This document shows, piece by piece, positions 53,344 through 63,734 of a stretch of 64,000 nucleotides of DNA (positions within the stretch are counted from its first letter, which is position 1; every line of letters begins with the position of its first letter). The position numbers and the translations under genes are program-made. The notes under the pieces are model-generated. The model saw nothing but the letters and a program-made list of their open reading frames with translations, ran no database searches and had not been told where the DNA came from. The DNA comes from Rhodoblastus sp963828185 (GTDB lineage: Bacteria; Pseudomonadota; Alphaproteobacteria; Rhizobiales; Beijerinckiaceae): NCBI GenBank assembly GCA_963828185.1, contig CAWHDV010000001.1, positions 62,001-126,000 on the forward strand. The letters are read 5' to 3'.

Positions 53344-55686
53344 ATGGATTATTTTCGCCGCTTCACGTTTCTGCTCTGCGCCCCGGCCTTCGACCCCGAC
53401 GAGCTGGAAGGCGCGCGCCTGCAGCAGATCGTTGTCGCGGTCGAGAAGTCCGGCTTCGAAGTGGTCAGGGCGCGCCGGCCCGAAGACGCCGAACTGGCGA
53501 TCAAGACCGACGCCGCCATCGGCTGCATGATCGTCGACTGGGGCAAGAAGGGCATGGACGGCAAGACCGCCGGCCTGATCACCTATGTCCGCCGGCGCGG
53601 GCTGGAAATGCCGATCATCCTCCTCGTGCGGCGCAAGCGTTTCGAGGACCTGCCGATCGACGTGCTCGACAATGTCGACGGCTATGTCTTCCTGGCCGAG
53701 GAAACGCCGGAATTCATCGCCAAGAACCTGGTCAGCCGGCTGAAACAATATGCCGAGACGCTGAAGACGCCATTTTTCGGCGAACTGGTCGATTACGCCG
53801 AGGAGGGCAACCAGCTCTGGACCTGCCCCGGCCACAACGGCGGCGTGTTCTACAGCCGCAGCCCGATCGGCCGGATCTTCGTCGAACATCTCGGCGAGGC
53901 GATTTTTCGCGACGATCTTGACAACTCCGTCCTGGAGCTTGGCGACCTCCTGGTGCACGAAGGCCCCGCCCTGCGCGCGCAAAAAGAGGCGGCGAAGATT
54001 TTTGGCGCCGAGCGCACCTATTTCGTGCTCAACGGCACCTCGGCCTCCAACAAGATCGTGCTGTCGGCCATCGTCGCGCCGGGCGACCTGGTGCTGTTTG
54101 ACCGCAACAACCACAAGGCCGCCCATCACGGCGCGCTGATGCTGGGCGGCGGCGTGCCGATCTATCTGGAAACCGACCGCAACGCCCAAGGCATGATCGG
54201 ACCGATCGATTACGAGGCGCTCGACGAGAAGGAAATCCGCCAGAAGATCCGCAACAATCCGCTGGTGACCGACAAGGACGCCTGGACCCGCGAGCGCCCC
54301 TTCCGCATCGCGGTGATCGAGCAATGCTCCTATGACGGCACGATCTACAACGCCGAGACGATCCTGAAGAAGATCGGCCATCTCTGCGATTACATCCTGT
54401 TCGACGAGGCCTGGGCGGGCTTCATGAAGTTCCACCCGCTGTTCGCGGGCCATTTCGCCATGGGCCTGGCCAATCTCGGCCCCGAGGCGCCGGGGATCAT
54501 CGCCACCCAATCGACTCACAAGCAGCTCGCCAGCTTCTCCCAGGCGTCGCAAATCCACGTCAAGGACCGCCATATCAAGGGGCAGTCCCGCCGCATCGAG
54601 CACAAGCGCTTCAACGAGACCTTCCTCATCCACGCCTCGACCTCGCCGTTCTATCCGCTGTTCGCCTCGCTCGACGTCGGCGCGCAGATGATGAAGGGCA
54701 AGTCCGGCGAGGTCCTGTGGGACGACACGATCCGGCTCGGCATCGAAATCCGCAAGAAGATCAGGGCTCTGGCGCGCGAGTTCAAGGAAAAGGCGCGCGA
54801 CCCCGCGCAGGAGTGGTTCTTCGACCCCTTCGTCGCCGACGTGGTCGAGACGCCGCGCGGAAAAATGGTCTGGGAGCATGTGCCGACCGACGATCTCGCC
54901 GAGAACGCCGCCTACTGGACGTTCGAGCCCGGCGCCGCCTGGCACGGTTTTCGGCACATCGCGCCTGATTACGCCCTGACCGACCCCTGCAAGCTCACCC
55001 TGCTCACGCCCGGCTTCGATCGCGCCACCGGCGCATATCTCGACCATGGCGTGCCAGCGCCGGTGGTGGCGCAATATCTGCGCGAAAACCGCATCGTGGC
55101 GGAGAAGAACGATCTCAATTCGCTGCTGTTCCTGCTCACCCCCGGCGTTGAATTGAGCAAGGCCGGCGCGCTGATTTCGGCGCTGGTCGCCTTCAAGACC
55201 TATCACGACCAGAATGCGCCGCTCGAGGAGGTCATTCCCGAATTCGTGGCGCGGCGGCCGAAACGCTATGCCGGCATGCGCCTGCGCGACCTTTGCGCGC
55301 AAATGCACGATTTCTACCGGCAAGCGGGCACGAGCCAGTTGCAGCGCCTGCAATTCCGCCCCGAGCACTTGCCGAAGAAGGCGATGCGGCCGCAGGAGGC
55401 GGTGCAGAAGCTGACGCGCAACCAGGTGCGCTACCTGCCCATCGACCAGATTGAAGGCAAGATCGCCACCACCTTGTTCGTGGTCTATCCGCCGGGCATC
55501 GCCACCATCGCGCCGGGCGAAATTCTCTGCGAACGCGCGCGGCCGATGCTCGACTACCTCAAGACATTTGAGCGCGGCGCCAATCTCTTTCCGGGCTTCG
55601 AGGCGGAAATCCAGGGCCTCTACCGCGAGATCGACGCCGACGGCTCAATCCGATTCCACACCTACGTCGCCGACCCCGAGGCCTGA
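53344..55686 (+). CDS. Orn/Lys/Arg decarboxylase (PLP-dependent, AdiA/LdcC-type)
   Basis: A 780-residue basic amino acid decarboxylase. An N-terminal wing domain (residues 1-130) is followed by the PLP domain, with WTCPGHNGGVFYSRSPIG, FDEAWAGFMKFHP and the PLP-binding Lys393 in STHKQLASFSQ, then a C-terminal domain with YPPGIATIAPGE. Products would be putrescine, cadaverine or agmatine for polyamine supply or acid resistance. Substrate cannot be decided from these motifs. The 3' end overlaps the convergent GNAT gene by 42 nt. Confidence 0.92.
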   Translation: MDYFRRFTFLLCAPAFDPDELEGARLQQIVVAVEKSGFEVVRARRPEDAELAIKTDAAIGCMIVDWGKKGMDGKTAGLITYVRRRGLEMPIILLVRRKRFEDLPIDVLDNVDGYVFLAEETPEFIAKNLVSRLKQYAETLKTPFFGELVDYAEEGNQLWTCPGHNGGVFYSRSPIGRIFVEHLGEAIFRDDLDNSVLELGDLLVHEGPALRAQKEAAKIFGAERTYFVLNGTSASNKIVLSAIVAPGDLVLFDRNNHKAAHHGALMLGGGVPIYLETDRNAQGMIGPIDYEALDEKEIRQKIRNNPLVTDKDAWTRERPFRIAVIEQCSYDGTIYNAETILKKIGHLCDYILFDEAWAGFMKFHPLFAGHFAMGLANLGPEAPGIIATQSTHKQLASFSQASQIHVKDRHIKGQSRRIEHKRFNETFLIHASTSPFYPLFASLDVGAQMMKGKSGEVLWDDTIRLGIEIRKKIRALAREFKEKARDPAQEWFFDPFVADVVETPRGKMVWEHVPTDDLAENAAYWTFEPGAAWHGFRHIAPDYALTDPCKLTLLTPGFDRATGAYLDHGVPAPVVAQYLRENRIVAEKNDLNSLLFLLTPGVELSKAGALISALVAFKTYHDQNAPLEEVIPEFVARRPKRYAGMRLRDLCAQMHDFYRQAGTSQLQRLQFRPEHLPKKAMRPQEAVQKLTRNQVRYLPIDQIEGKIATTLFVVYPPGIATIAPGEILCERARPMLDYLKTFERGANLFPGFEAEIQGLYREIDADGSIRFHTYVADPEA

Positions 55687-56274
55687 GGCGGCGGCGGCGG
55701 CGCCATTCGGCGGCGCGCCGGCCCCCGGCCCGAGCGCGCGTTGCAGCATGACGCTGTCGGTCCAGCGGCCGAAGCGGAAGCCGACGCCCTCGAGACAGGC
55801 GACGCGGCGAAAGCCGCAGGCTTCGTGCAGGCTGAGCGAGGCGGCGTTTTCCGAATCGACATAGGCGATCATCTGGCGATAGCCGCCGCCGGCGCAGGCC
55901 TCGATCAGGGCCGGCAGCAATCTGCGGCCGACGCCGGAGCGCAGATAGCTCTCATGCACGTAGATCGAGTTTTTCACGCAATAGCGATAGGCCGGCCTCT
56001 TGCGAAAGGGCACGGCATAGGCGTAGCCGATGACCATGCCGTGCAATTCGGCGACGAGATGCGGCAGCCGGTGCTTCAGCATGTTCTTGCGGCGGCGCTT
56101 GATGTCGTCCGCCTGCATCGGCTCGAAGGCGACGCCGCCTTGCAGTCCGTGCGTCACGTAGCGGCTGTAGATGGCGATCATCGCCGTCGAGTCGGCGTCG
56201 GTCGAGGGCCTGACGACGATGTCGTCGCCCGGCGCGGGCGTTGCCTTGTGCGGGTCTGGCGCCGATGTCTGCAT
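55645..56274 (-). CDS. GNAT family N-acetyltransferase (phosphinothricin acetyltransferase-like)
   Basis: A 209-residue acetyl-CoA-dependent transferase. The fold starts IVVRPSTDADSTAMIAIY, and the acetyl-CoA loop is YLRSGVGRRLLPALIEAC (R/Q-x-x-G-x-G/A type), with SLHEACGFRRVACLEGVGFRFGRW near the end. The pattern is that of the Pat/Bar (MnaT) subgroup, which acetylates amino groups of amino acid-like compounds. A Gly/Ala-rich C-terminal tail overlaps the neighbouring decarboxylase gene. Confidence 0.85.
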   Translation of the reverse strand: MQTSAPDPHKATPAPGDDIVVRPSTDADSTAMIAIYSRYVTHGLQGGVAFEPMQADDIKRRRKNMLKHRLPHLVAELHGMVIGYAYAVPFRKRPAYRYCVKNSIYVHESYLRSGVGRRLLPALIEACAGGGYRQMIAYVDSENAASLSLHEACGFRRVACLEGVGFRFGRWTDSVMLQRALGPGAGAPPNGAAAAASGLGVGDVGVESD

Positions 56275-56321
56275 GGTCAGTCAATAACCGATTCGCCGGG
56301 CGAAAGGGAAATGCGCCCAAT

Positions 56322-57662
56322 TCAGTCCGGCGTCGAGCCGTCCGCCGCCAGCACTTCGCCGGCAAGATAGAGCGATCCCGCGATGATTATGCGCGGCGGC
56401 GTGGGCCAGGGACGCGCCGCCAGTTCGCGCAAGGCGGCCTCGACGCCCGCGCAAGGCCGGGCCTTGAAGCCGAGGTCGCGCGCGAGCTCCGCGACGTCCT
56501 CCGGCTTGCGGCCGACCTGGTCGCCGGCTATCGGCAGCGTCAGAACTTCCCCGGCGAGACCGACGAAATGTTGCAAAAACGCTTGGGAATCCTTGGATTG
56601 CAAGGCGGCGTAAAGCAGGATCAGCGGTCGCTGAGCCTTGTCCTCGAAATCGGCCATGGCCTCGGCGAGGACGCGGCCGCCCGCCTCGTTGTGGCCGCCG
56701 TCAAGCCAAAGCTCGGCGCCTTCGGGCGCGAGCGCCGCCAGCCGGCCCCGGCCAAGGTTTTGCAGCCGCCCCGGCCATGACGCCCTGGCGACCCCGGCCT
56801 CAAAGGCCCCCATCGGCAGGTTGGGAAAGCACAGCCGCAGGGCGGCGATGGCCGCGCCGGCGTTGACCAGCTGGTGGCGGCCGGGCAGGCGCGGCAAGGG
56901 CAGGTCGAGCAGGCCGCGCGCGTCCTCGAACACCATGCGGCCACGTTCGGCGCGGCAAAGAAAATCCTGGCCATAGATCGAGACCGGGGCGCGCAGCCGC
57001 TCGGCGGTCCGCTCCAGCACGCCGAGCGCCGCGTCATTCTGCGCGGATATGACGACGGGGACGCCCGGCTTGATGATCCCGGCTTTTTCGATGGCGATTT
57101 TTTCGATGGTGTCGCCAAGGAATTCGACATGGTCGATCGAAACCGGCGTCACCACGGCGCAGGCCGGCGCGCCGATCACATTGGTGGCGTCAAACCGTCC
57201 GCCGAGCCCCACTTCGAGCAGCAGGACATCGGCGGGGCGCTCGGAAAAAAGTTTTAGCGCCGCCGCCGTCGTCGCCTCGAAGAAGGTGATTTCCGCGCCG
57301 GCGTTGGCGCGCTCGACCGCGTCGAGCGCCTGCGACAGCGCCGCGTCGGTGACGAGCCGGCCGCCTTCAGGCTCAGCCAGCCTGTCGCCAAGAGGCTCAG
57401 CCAGCCTGATGCGCTCGTTGAACGCCACCAGATGCGGCGAGGTATAGACATGGACGCCGAGCCCGCCCGCTTCGAGGATCGCCCGCATGAAGGCGATGGT
57501 CGAGCCCTTGCCGTTGGTGCCGGCGACGTGGATGACCGGCGGCAGGCGTTTTTGCGGCTCGCCCATGGCGCGCAGCAGCCGTTCGATCCGCCCGAGCGAC
57601 AGATCAATCCTTTTCGGATGCAAATCGAGCAGCCGCGCGAGCACGGCGTTGTCAGCCATCAT
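56322..57662 (-). CDS. folC: Bifunctional folylpolyglutamate synthase / dihydrofolate synthase
   Basis: A 446-residue Mur-ligase-type enzyme adding glutamate to dihydropteroate and folates. The ATP-binding P-loop is VAGTNGKGSTIAFMRAIL near residue 46; YTSPHLVAFNERIRL, EVGLGGRFDATNV and LWLDGGHNEAGGRVLA are further signatures. Two consecutive ATG codons open the gene (57662 and 57659). It lies 9 nt after accD. Confidence 0.95.
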   Translation of the reverse strand: MMADNAVLARLLDLHPKRIDLSLGRIERLLRAMGEPQKRLPPVIHVAGTNGKGSTIAFMRAILEAGGLGVHVYTSPHLVAFNERIRLAEPLGDRLAEPEGGRLVTDAALSQALDAVERANAGAEITFFEATTAAALKLFSERPADVLLLEVGLGGRFDATNVIGAPACAVVTPVSIDHVEFLGDTIEKIAIEKAGIIKPGVPVVISAQNDAALGVLERTAERLRAPVSIYGQDFLCRAERGRMVFEDARGLLDLPLPRLPGRHQLVNAGAAIAALRLCFPNLPMGAFEAGVARASWPGRLQNLGRGRLAALAPEGAELWLDGGHNEAGGRVLAEAMADFEDKAQRPLILLYAALQSKDSQAFLQHFVGLAGEVLTLPIAGDQVGRKPEDVAELARDLGFKARPCAGVEAALRELAARPWPTPPRIIIAGSLYLAGEVLAADGSTPD

Positions 57663-57671
57663 GGCGGCGCG

Positions 57672-58535
57672 TCAGGCCGCCGCCTGCGCGGGCGCCTTGG
57701 TCAAAAGCCGGCAGATGCGGCCAAGCGTCTCGCGCAGTTGCGCGCGGGGGACGACCATGTCGACCATGCCGTGTTCGCGCAGATATTCCGCGCGCTGAAA
57801 ACCTTCCGGCAGGCGCTCGCGTATGGTTTGTTCGATCACCCGCGCGCCGGCAAAACCGATCACCGCGCCGGGCTCGGCGATGTGGATGTCGCCCAGCATG
57901 GCGTAGGACGCGGTGACGCCGCCGGTGGTCGGATTGGTCAGCACGACGATATACGGCAGTTTCGCCGCCTTGAGCCGCTCGACCGCCACGGTGGTGCGCG
58001 GCATCTGCATCAGCGAGAACATGCCCTCCTGCATGCGGGCGCCGCCCGAGGCGGTGAAAATGATGAACGGGGTTTTCTTGTCGATGGCGCGGAACATGCC
58101 CGACACGATGGCTTCGCCAGCCGCCATGCCGAGCGAGCCGCCCAAAAATTCGAAATCCTGCACCGCCACCGTCACCTGCGTCCCCTGCAAGGCGCCGGCC
58201 GCCAGCAGCACCGCGTCGGCCGCGCCCGTCTTGGCGCGATAATCCTTCAGCCGGTCGGCGTAGCGTTTGACGTCGCGAAATTTCAGCGGATCGGTCGGCA
58301 CTTCCGGCGTGGCGATGCTTTCATAGGCGCCGTCATCGAACAGCGCGTCGAGCCGCGCCTTGACGGGGATGCGCATATGGTGGCCCGAGCCCGGCACGAC
58401 GAAGAGATTGGCTTCCAGATCCTTGTGGAACACCAGTTCGCCGCTGTCGGGGCATTTGACCCACAGGTTTTCCGGCGTTTCCCGCTTCAGGAACGAGCGG
58501 ATTTTCGGCGGGACGACATTGGAGATCCAGTTCAT
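57672..58535 (-). CDS. accD: Acetyl-CoA carboxylase carboxyltransferase subunit beta
   Basis: A 287-residue subunit transferring the carboxyl group from biotin to acetyl-CoA. The N-terminus MNWISNVVPPKIRSFLKRET and the core (FEFLGGSLGMAAGEAI, then TASGGARMQEGMFSLMQM) are typical. The zinc-ribbon position reads KCPDSGELVFHKDLEANLFV, with only one of the four Cys present; this loss is usual in alphaproteobacteria. It overlaps the trpA stop by 4 nt. Confidence 0.95.
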   Translation of the reverse strand: MNWISNVVPPKIRSFLKRETPENLWVKCPDSGELVFHKDLEANLFVVPGSGHHMRIPVKARLDALFDDGAYESIATPEVPTDPLKFRDVKRYADRLKDYRAKTGAADAVLLAAGALQGTQVTVAVQDFEFLGGSLGMAAGEAIVSGMFRAIDKKTPFIIFTASGGARMQEGMFSLMQMPRTTVAVERLKAAKLPYIVVLTNPTTGGVTASYAMLGDIHIAEPGAVIGFAGARVIEQTIRERLPEGFQRAEYLREHGMVDMVVPRAQLRETLGRICRLLTKAPAQAAA

Positions 58536-59371
58536 GGGCTCACCCTTTCCTTCGCCGCGCTGGCGACGCCCGCCGCCAGTTCGCCAACCAGTTTTGTCAC
58601 GGCTTCGATCGTCGTCGCGCCGCCCCGGTTTTCCGCATCGAGCGTCTTGGCCAGCGCGTCAATCAGCGCCGAACCGACCACCACGCCGTCGGCATGGCGG
58701 GCGAGGGTCGCGGCGGCCTGCGCGTCCTTGACGCCGAAGCCGACCGCGACCGGCAAGGAAGTGTGCCCCTTGATGCGCGCCACGGCCCCGGCGACCTTGG
58801 AATAATCGGGACGGCCGGCGCCGGTGATGCCGGTGATCGAGACATAATAGACAAAACCGGAGGTATTGGCGAGCACCGCCGGCAGGCGCGCGTCGTCTGT
58901 CGTCGGCGTGGCCAGGCGGACGAAGCTCAGGCCGGCGGCCAGGGCCGGCAGGCACAATTCGGCGTCTTCCTCGGGCGGCAGGTCGACGACGATCATGCCG
59001 TCAGCCCCGGCCGCCTTGGCGTCGGCGAGAAATTTTTCCACGCCATAGACATAGATCGGGTTGTAATAGCCCATCAGGATGACCGGCGTTTCCGCGTCGC
59101 CCTGGCGGAATTCGGCGACGAGCCGCAGCACGCCATGCAGCGTCATGCCGGCATGCAGCGCGCGCAGGCCGGCGGCCTGGATCGCCGGGCCGTCGGCCAT
59201 CGGATCGGAAAAAGGCATGCCGATTTCGATCAGGTCGGCGCCGGCGCCGGGCAGCGATTTCACCAGCTCCAGCGAGAGCGCCGGGTCGGGATCGCCGGCC
59301 ATGACGAAGGTGACGAGCGCCGCCCGCTCTTTTTCGCGCAGGGCGGCGAAGCGTCGATCGATCCGGCTCAT
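58532..59371 (-). CDS. trpA: Tryptophan synthase alpha chain
   Basis: A 279-residue TIM barrel that splits indole-3-glycerol phosphate into indole and glyceraldehyde-3-phosphate. The catalytic Glu is in GADLIEIGMPFSDPMADGP near residue 51, and the catalytic Asp in VVDLPPEED; AVGFGVKDAQAA binds phosphate. It starts 1 nt after the trpB stop and overlaps accD, so trpB-trpA-accD-folC form one operon. Confidence 0.96.
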   Translation of the reverse strand: MSRIDRRFAALREKERAALVTFVMAGDPDPALSLELVKSLPGAGADLIEIGMPFSDPMADGPAIQAAGLRALHAGMTLHGVLRLVAEFRQGDAETPVILMGYYNPIYVYGVEKFLADAKAAGADGMIVVDLPPEEDAELCLPALAAGLSFVRLATPTTDDARLPAVLANTSGFVYYVSITGITGAGRPDYSKVAGAVARIKGHTSLPVAVGFGVKDAQAAATLARHADGVVVGSALIDALAKTLDAENRGGATTIEAVTKLVGELAAGVASAAKERVSP

Positions 59372-59372
59372 G

Positions 59373-60614
<1,242 letters not shown>

Positions 60615-60670
60615 GGGCTCGCTCTTTTCGAGCCGTGTTCTTAAACGCTTCCCGAGGCGAGGCCAAGAGC

Positions 60671-60684
60671 GGTTTACGTAAACC
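60671..60684. promoter_or_regulatory. Perfect 14-bp palindrome upstream of trpB
   Basis: GGTTTACGTAAACC is a perfect palindrome 56 nt before the trpB ATG, inside otherwise GC-rich DNA. The size and position suit a dimeric repressor operator. No regulator is identified. Confidence 0.4.
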
Positions 60685-60785
60685 CGACGAGCGGTCGCGC
60701 GCCCGCTCGAAAGCTGCGGAGGCCCATGCATGGGGCAAGGCCGCGCCAAGATCGGACGCTGAGCGAGTTAAATTCCGCCGCGCCG

Positions 60786-61656
60786 CTACTCTCCAGCAAT
60801 CGCTTGTTGAGGTGCTGCCGTCCCGATATTGGGGGGCGTCTCAGCTATAGCACTTGCGAATTGATCCAAATTCCAAATTGCTAAATTTATATCTAGAATT
60901 GCGCGAACCTCCGCACTAAGTATTGGGTGAGGAATTTTCCCTCTAGACCAATCTATTTTGGCATCGTTACTAAGTAGTATCAAGCCGCTAAATGACGCCC
61001 CGTTATTTTTTTTCCTTTAATAAGCCCCAAAGTAGGTCAACCCAAACAAAAAAATCTCCATCACCATCATCCTTGAAGCCGGGGGGCGTTTTTGATCTCT
61101 TCCTATGAATTGCTATATCGGAAATTAATGACCTTGTGGCGAACGGAGCAATCGCTTTTCCGGGAAGTTTTTCAAGAAATAAGGATGTTTTTAAAACAAT
61201 ATCTGGATCAAAAACATGTTCATTATCAATTTTGAATGCGTCAATTGCATCAGATATTTTAGTTATGCTTGATATTCCTGCCGAAGCACCAAACTTTTCG
61301 ATCTCTCTTGATAAGTCTGAGTGTTTTTTTGATACCGATTTATAAATTGTATCGGTAGCATTAAGTTGGTTATTCCAAAATTCTTAAATCGTTTGCCCGG
61401 GGACCACGAGCGGATTTTGGTGAACACCCGTCAAGTAGTCCATAATATCGGAACTCTTTCTGTGTGACGGAATGCGAAGAAAGACATTCGCGTCTATAGC
61501 TATCGCAGAGGTCGCAAGAGCGACCTCGATATTCGAGCCCTTAACCGCAGAAACCAACGCCTCAAGGGCCGGAATACCCACCCGACGATCGAGCACGTCG
61601 ATGACCTTTTGCAAAGCCGGATCCACAGCAGCGACAGTTCGTTCGGCATCAACCAT
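60786..61656 (-). pseudogene. PIN-like domain protein (DUF4935/PIN_8 type), interrupted by a stop and a frame break
   Basis: About 290 residues, starting MVDAERTVAAVDPALQKV. The first half ends in AIDANVFLRIPSHRKSSDIM and VVPGQTI, typical of the first strand and metal-binding Asp of PIN-like proteins; the last part, LILLSNDAKIDWSRGK, matches the end motif of PIN_8 (acidic residues before a DW). Breaks: TAA at 61384-61386, where CAA would fit (the frame continues EFWNNQLNATDTIYKS), and an A run of eight at 61006-61013 where seven would keep the frame. The start codon lies inside the end of the DUF262 gene (8-nt overlap), so the two were translated together. Nuclease function is inferred. Confidence 0.65.
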
Positions 61657-63266
61657 ACCAAACCTCCGATGCTTTATCTGCGAGGATGTCGGCCATGGAT
61701 TTGATAGAACCGGCGGTCCATTCATCGAAATTGTGGAGTTCCGCGACGAATTCACCCGGTGCGGCTAACGGAAGCATATTTTGCTTAAACTCCGCCCACG
61801 TCTTACCGTCATCCGTCCGCTTCTCGTCTGTGCTCAGAAACGTATTCCCAAGCGTACTTCCCCAATAAGAGAGCTCCTCGTCCTCGAACCCAGGATATGA
61901 CTTTAAGGACTTTGACGCAATGAAATGCAGATAATAGTACGTATCTGGGGAGGTGCTGTTAGCTATAATCGAGTTCTTTAGAAATGATATCACCCCCTTG
62001 TTATAAGACCTCTTTTTTAATTGCTCCAAAAAATAGCGGCGATCTGGATTTAAGTCGCTTAATTCGCCTAAAGCAGTATGCCAATTTCTGTTATCGGAAA
62101 TTTTCTTTGCAGCTTCTGAAAATCGTCTTTCAATATTGCCGGTGCCCAAGTTCCCGACCACGATCCGTCGAGTTCACTAATTTTAGAAGTTCTTGCAGGC
62201 CCTCTGCTGCGTCTGGAACTTGCAATATCGCGATCATAATGGGACGCACGGTGATGACGCTCAGTTGCGCTAGCGCCCGGAACACGTTTAACGCATTTTC
62301 GTCAGCGGGACCGGCAAAACTCGGGTCGATCATTTGGAGATACACTGGCAGTCGATCTTCAAGCATATCCATCAAATCCAAGGGAGCAGGTGACGAGCGA
62401 TTGCTCGGCTCGCTTCTTGAAGCCAGGAAGGAGAACAGATCTTTTGGCAAAATATGCCCACTCGCTACGGTCACGACGTGTCGAATATATTGAACAAAAT
62501 TGTTGTTACCCTCACTGGGAAAACTGTCCGAGATGGCTTTCCAGCGATTATAGACCAATTCCCTCCTATCGAGTGTAATTTGGCTGAGAATGTAATTTTT
62601 CAAGAGGTCAGCGGTTGTTAAGTCGCGGCCTCTGGTGTTGATGACCTCAAACACCTGATAGGCCTCGGATGGCGTTGGGTGAATAAATACCGCGAAGTAA
62701 AGCTTGTGAGTAATAAATTCAGTCCATTTCCCTAAGCGTTTGAATGGGTCAGATCTCAAGTCATCTGCTAGCGCTCTCAAAAAATATTTATACGATTTAA
62801 TGATCTCTGACGAAACGCTATGATCACCAACGTTTAAATTGGAAACTTCCCCCGTGTGGATGATTATTTGAAGCGTTTGATTGTCTGCCTGATCCGTGAG
62901 GACAATACGCGGATCACTGCCGTCGGTTTCATAGTTGATCGACGTCAGAAAATCTGCCTTTAGGCGGTCGGCTAAGGCCGAACGTGAAAGTCTCTGAGCT
63001 TCGTGGTAAAGCGCAGAAGCCAAAAGCGTAAGGGTTACCATGCGTTGCTGACCGTCGACAATTTTCTTTCGGCCATCTTCGTCAGTCAAAATTATCAGCC
63101 CTAAAAAATATGAGTTCTTGTCCAAGCTTCTTTGTATGTCTTCGAAAAATTCTTTTACCTCCTCTTCCCGCCATGAATATTCACGTTGATAGGGGGGGAC
63201 TTCAAAAATGGACCCTGAAATCAGCCCGCCTGCGGTATGAGCTGACGCATTCAGCGGCGTGTCCAT
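61649..63266 (-). CDS. DUF262/DUF1524 (GmrSD-like) protein, one frame break
   Basis: A protein of about 539 residues. The DUF262 half (ParB-like fold) has VPPYQREYSWREEEVKEFFEDI and the nucleotide-site motif VDGQQRMVTLTLLASAL near residue 72, then VFEVINTRGRDLTTADLLKNYIL. The frame changes near 62158-62172 (one extra base fits). The C-terminal part resembles DUF1524 (TLGNTFLS, then DEWTAGSIKSMADILADKA), but the usual HIxP motif reads HFIAS, so the HNH-type nuclease site looks degraded. GmrSD enzymes cut glycosylated or modified DNA as defence. GGAGGAAATAAGTA precedes the ATG. Low GC marks acquired DNA. Confidence 0.72.
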
Positions 63267-63467
63267 TACTTATTTCCTCCAAAAATTCGATCGCGATTTG
63301 CGTCGAGACTAGCCCTAAAAGACGGTTTTTGGAAACGTGATTATAAACCCACTCAAAACTTCAGGCACATGATGGTGCTTCACCTCATTTCGGGTCAAAG
63401 ATGGTGACCTGCCACTGCAAAGTTCCTCCACGAGCGATTAGAGTCCGGCCTTATGAAGGACGGACAT

Positions 63468-63734
63468 ATGAAGCGCGCACGGTTTACGGAAGAGCAGATT
63501 ATCGGAGTGCTGAAGGAGCATGAGGCGGGCGCCAAGACCGCCGATCTGGCTCGCAAGCACGGCGTTTCGGAAGCGACGCTTTACAACTGGAAAGCCAAAT
63601 ACGGCGGCATGGACGTTTCCGAGGCCAGGCGGCTGAAGGCGCTCGAAGACGAGAACAGCAAGCTGAAGAAGCTGCTGGCCGAAGCGATGCTCGACGCGTC
63701 GGCGTTGCGTGAGCTTCTGTCAAAAAAATGGTAG
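63468..63734 (+). CDS. IS3-family transposase OrfA
   Basis: An 88-residue helix-turn-helix protein starting MKRARFTEEQIIGVLKEHE, with LARKHGVSEATLYNWKAKYGG as recognition helix and a Leu-zipper-like end (LKALEDENSKLKKLLAEAM). It binds the IS ends. A start five codons upstream (MKDGHMKR) is possible. It ends in a TGG TAG just after a run of seven A, the likely slippage site for making the OrfAB transposase. Confidence 0.92.
   Translation: MKRARFTEEQIIGVLKEHEAGAKTADLARKHGVSEATLYNWKAKYGGMDVSEARRLKALEDENSKLKKLLAEAMLDASALRELLSKKW

Noticed and set aside
57672..58535. AccD inactivated because zinc-ribbon Cys are missing
   Set aside because: Loss of these Cys is normal in alphaproteobacterial AccD, and the catalytic core is intact.
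60786..60983. Stand-alone 65-residue gene on the minus strand
   Set aside because: It continues the PIN-like protein after an A-run frame change and has no own ribosome-binding site.
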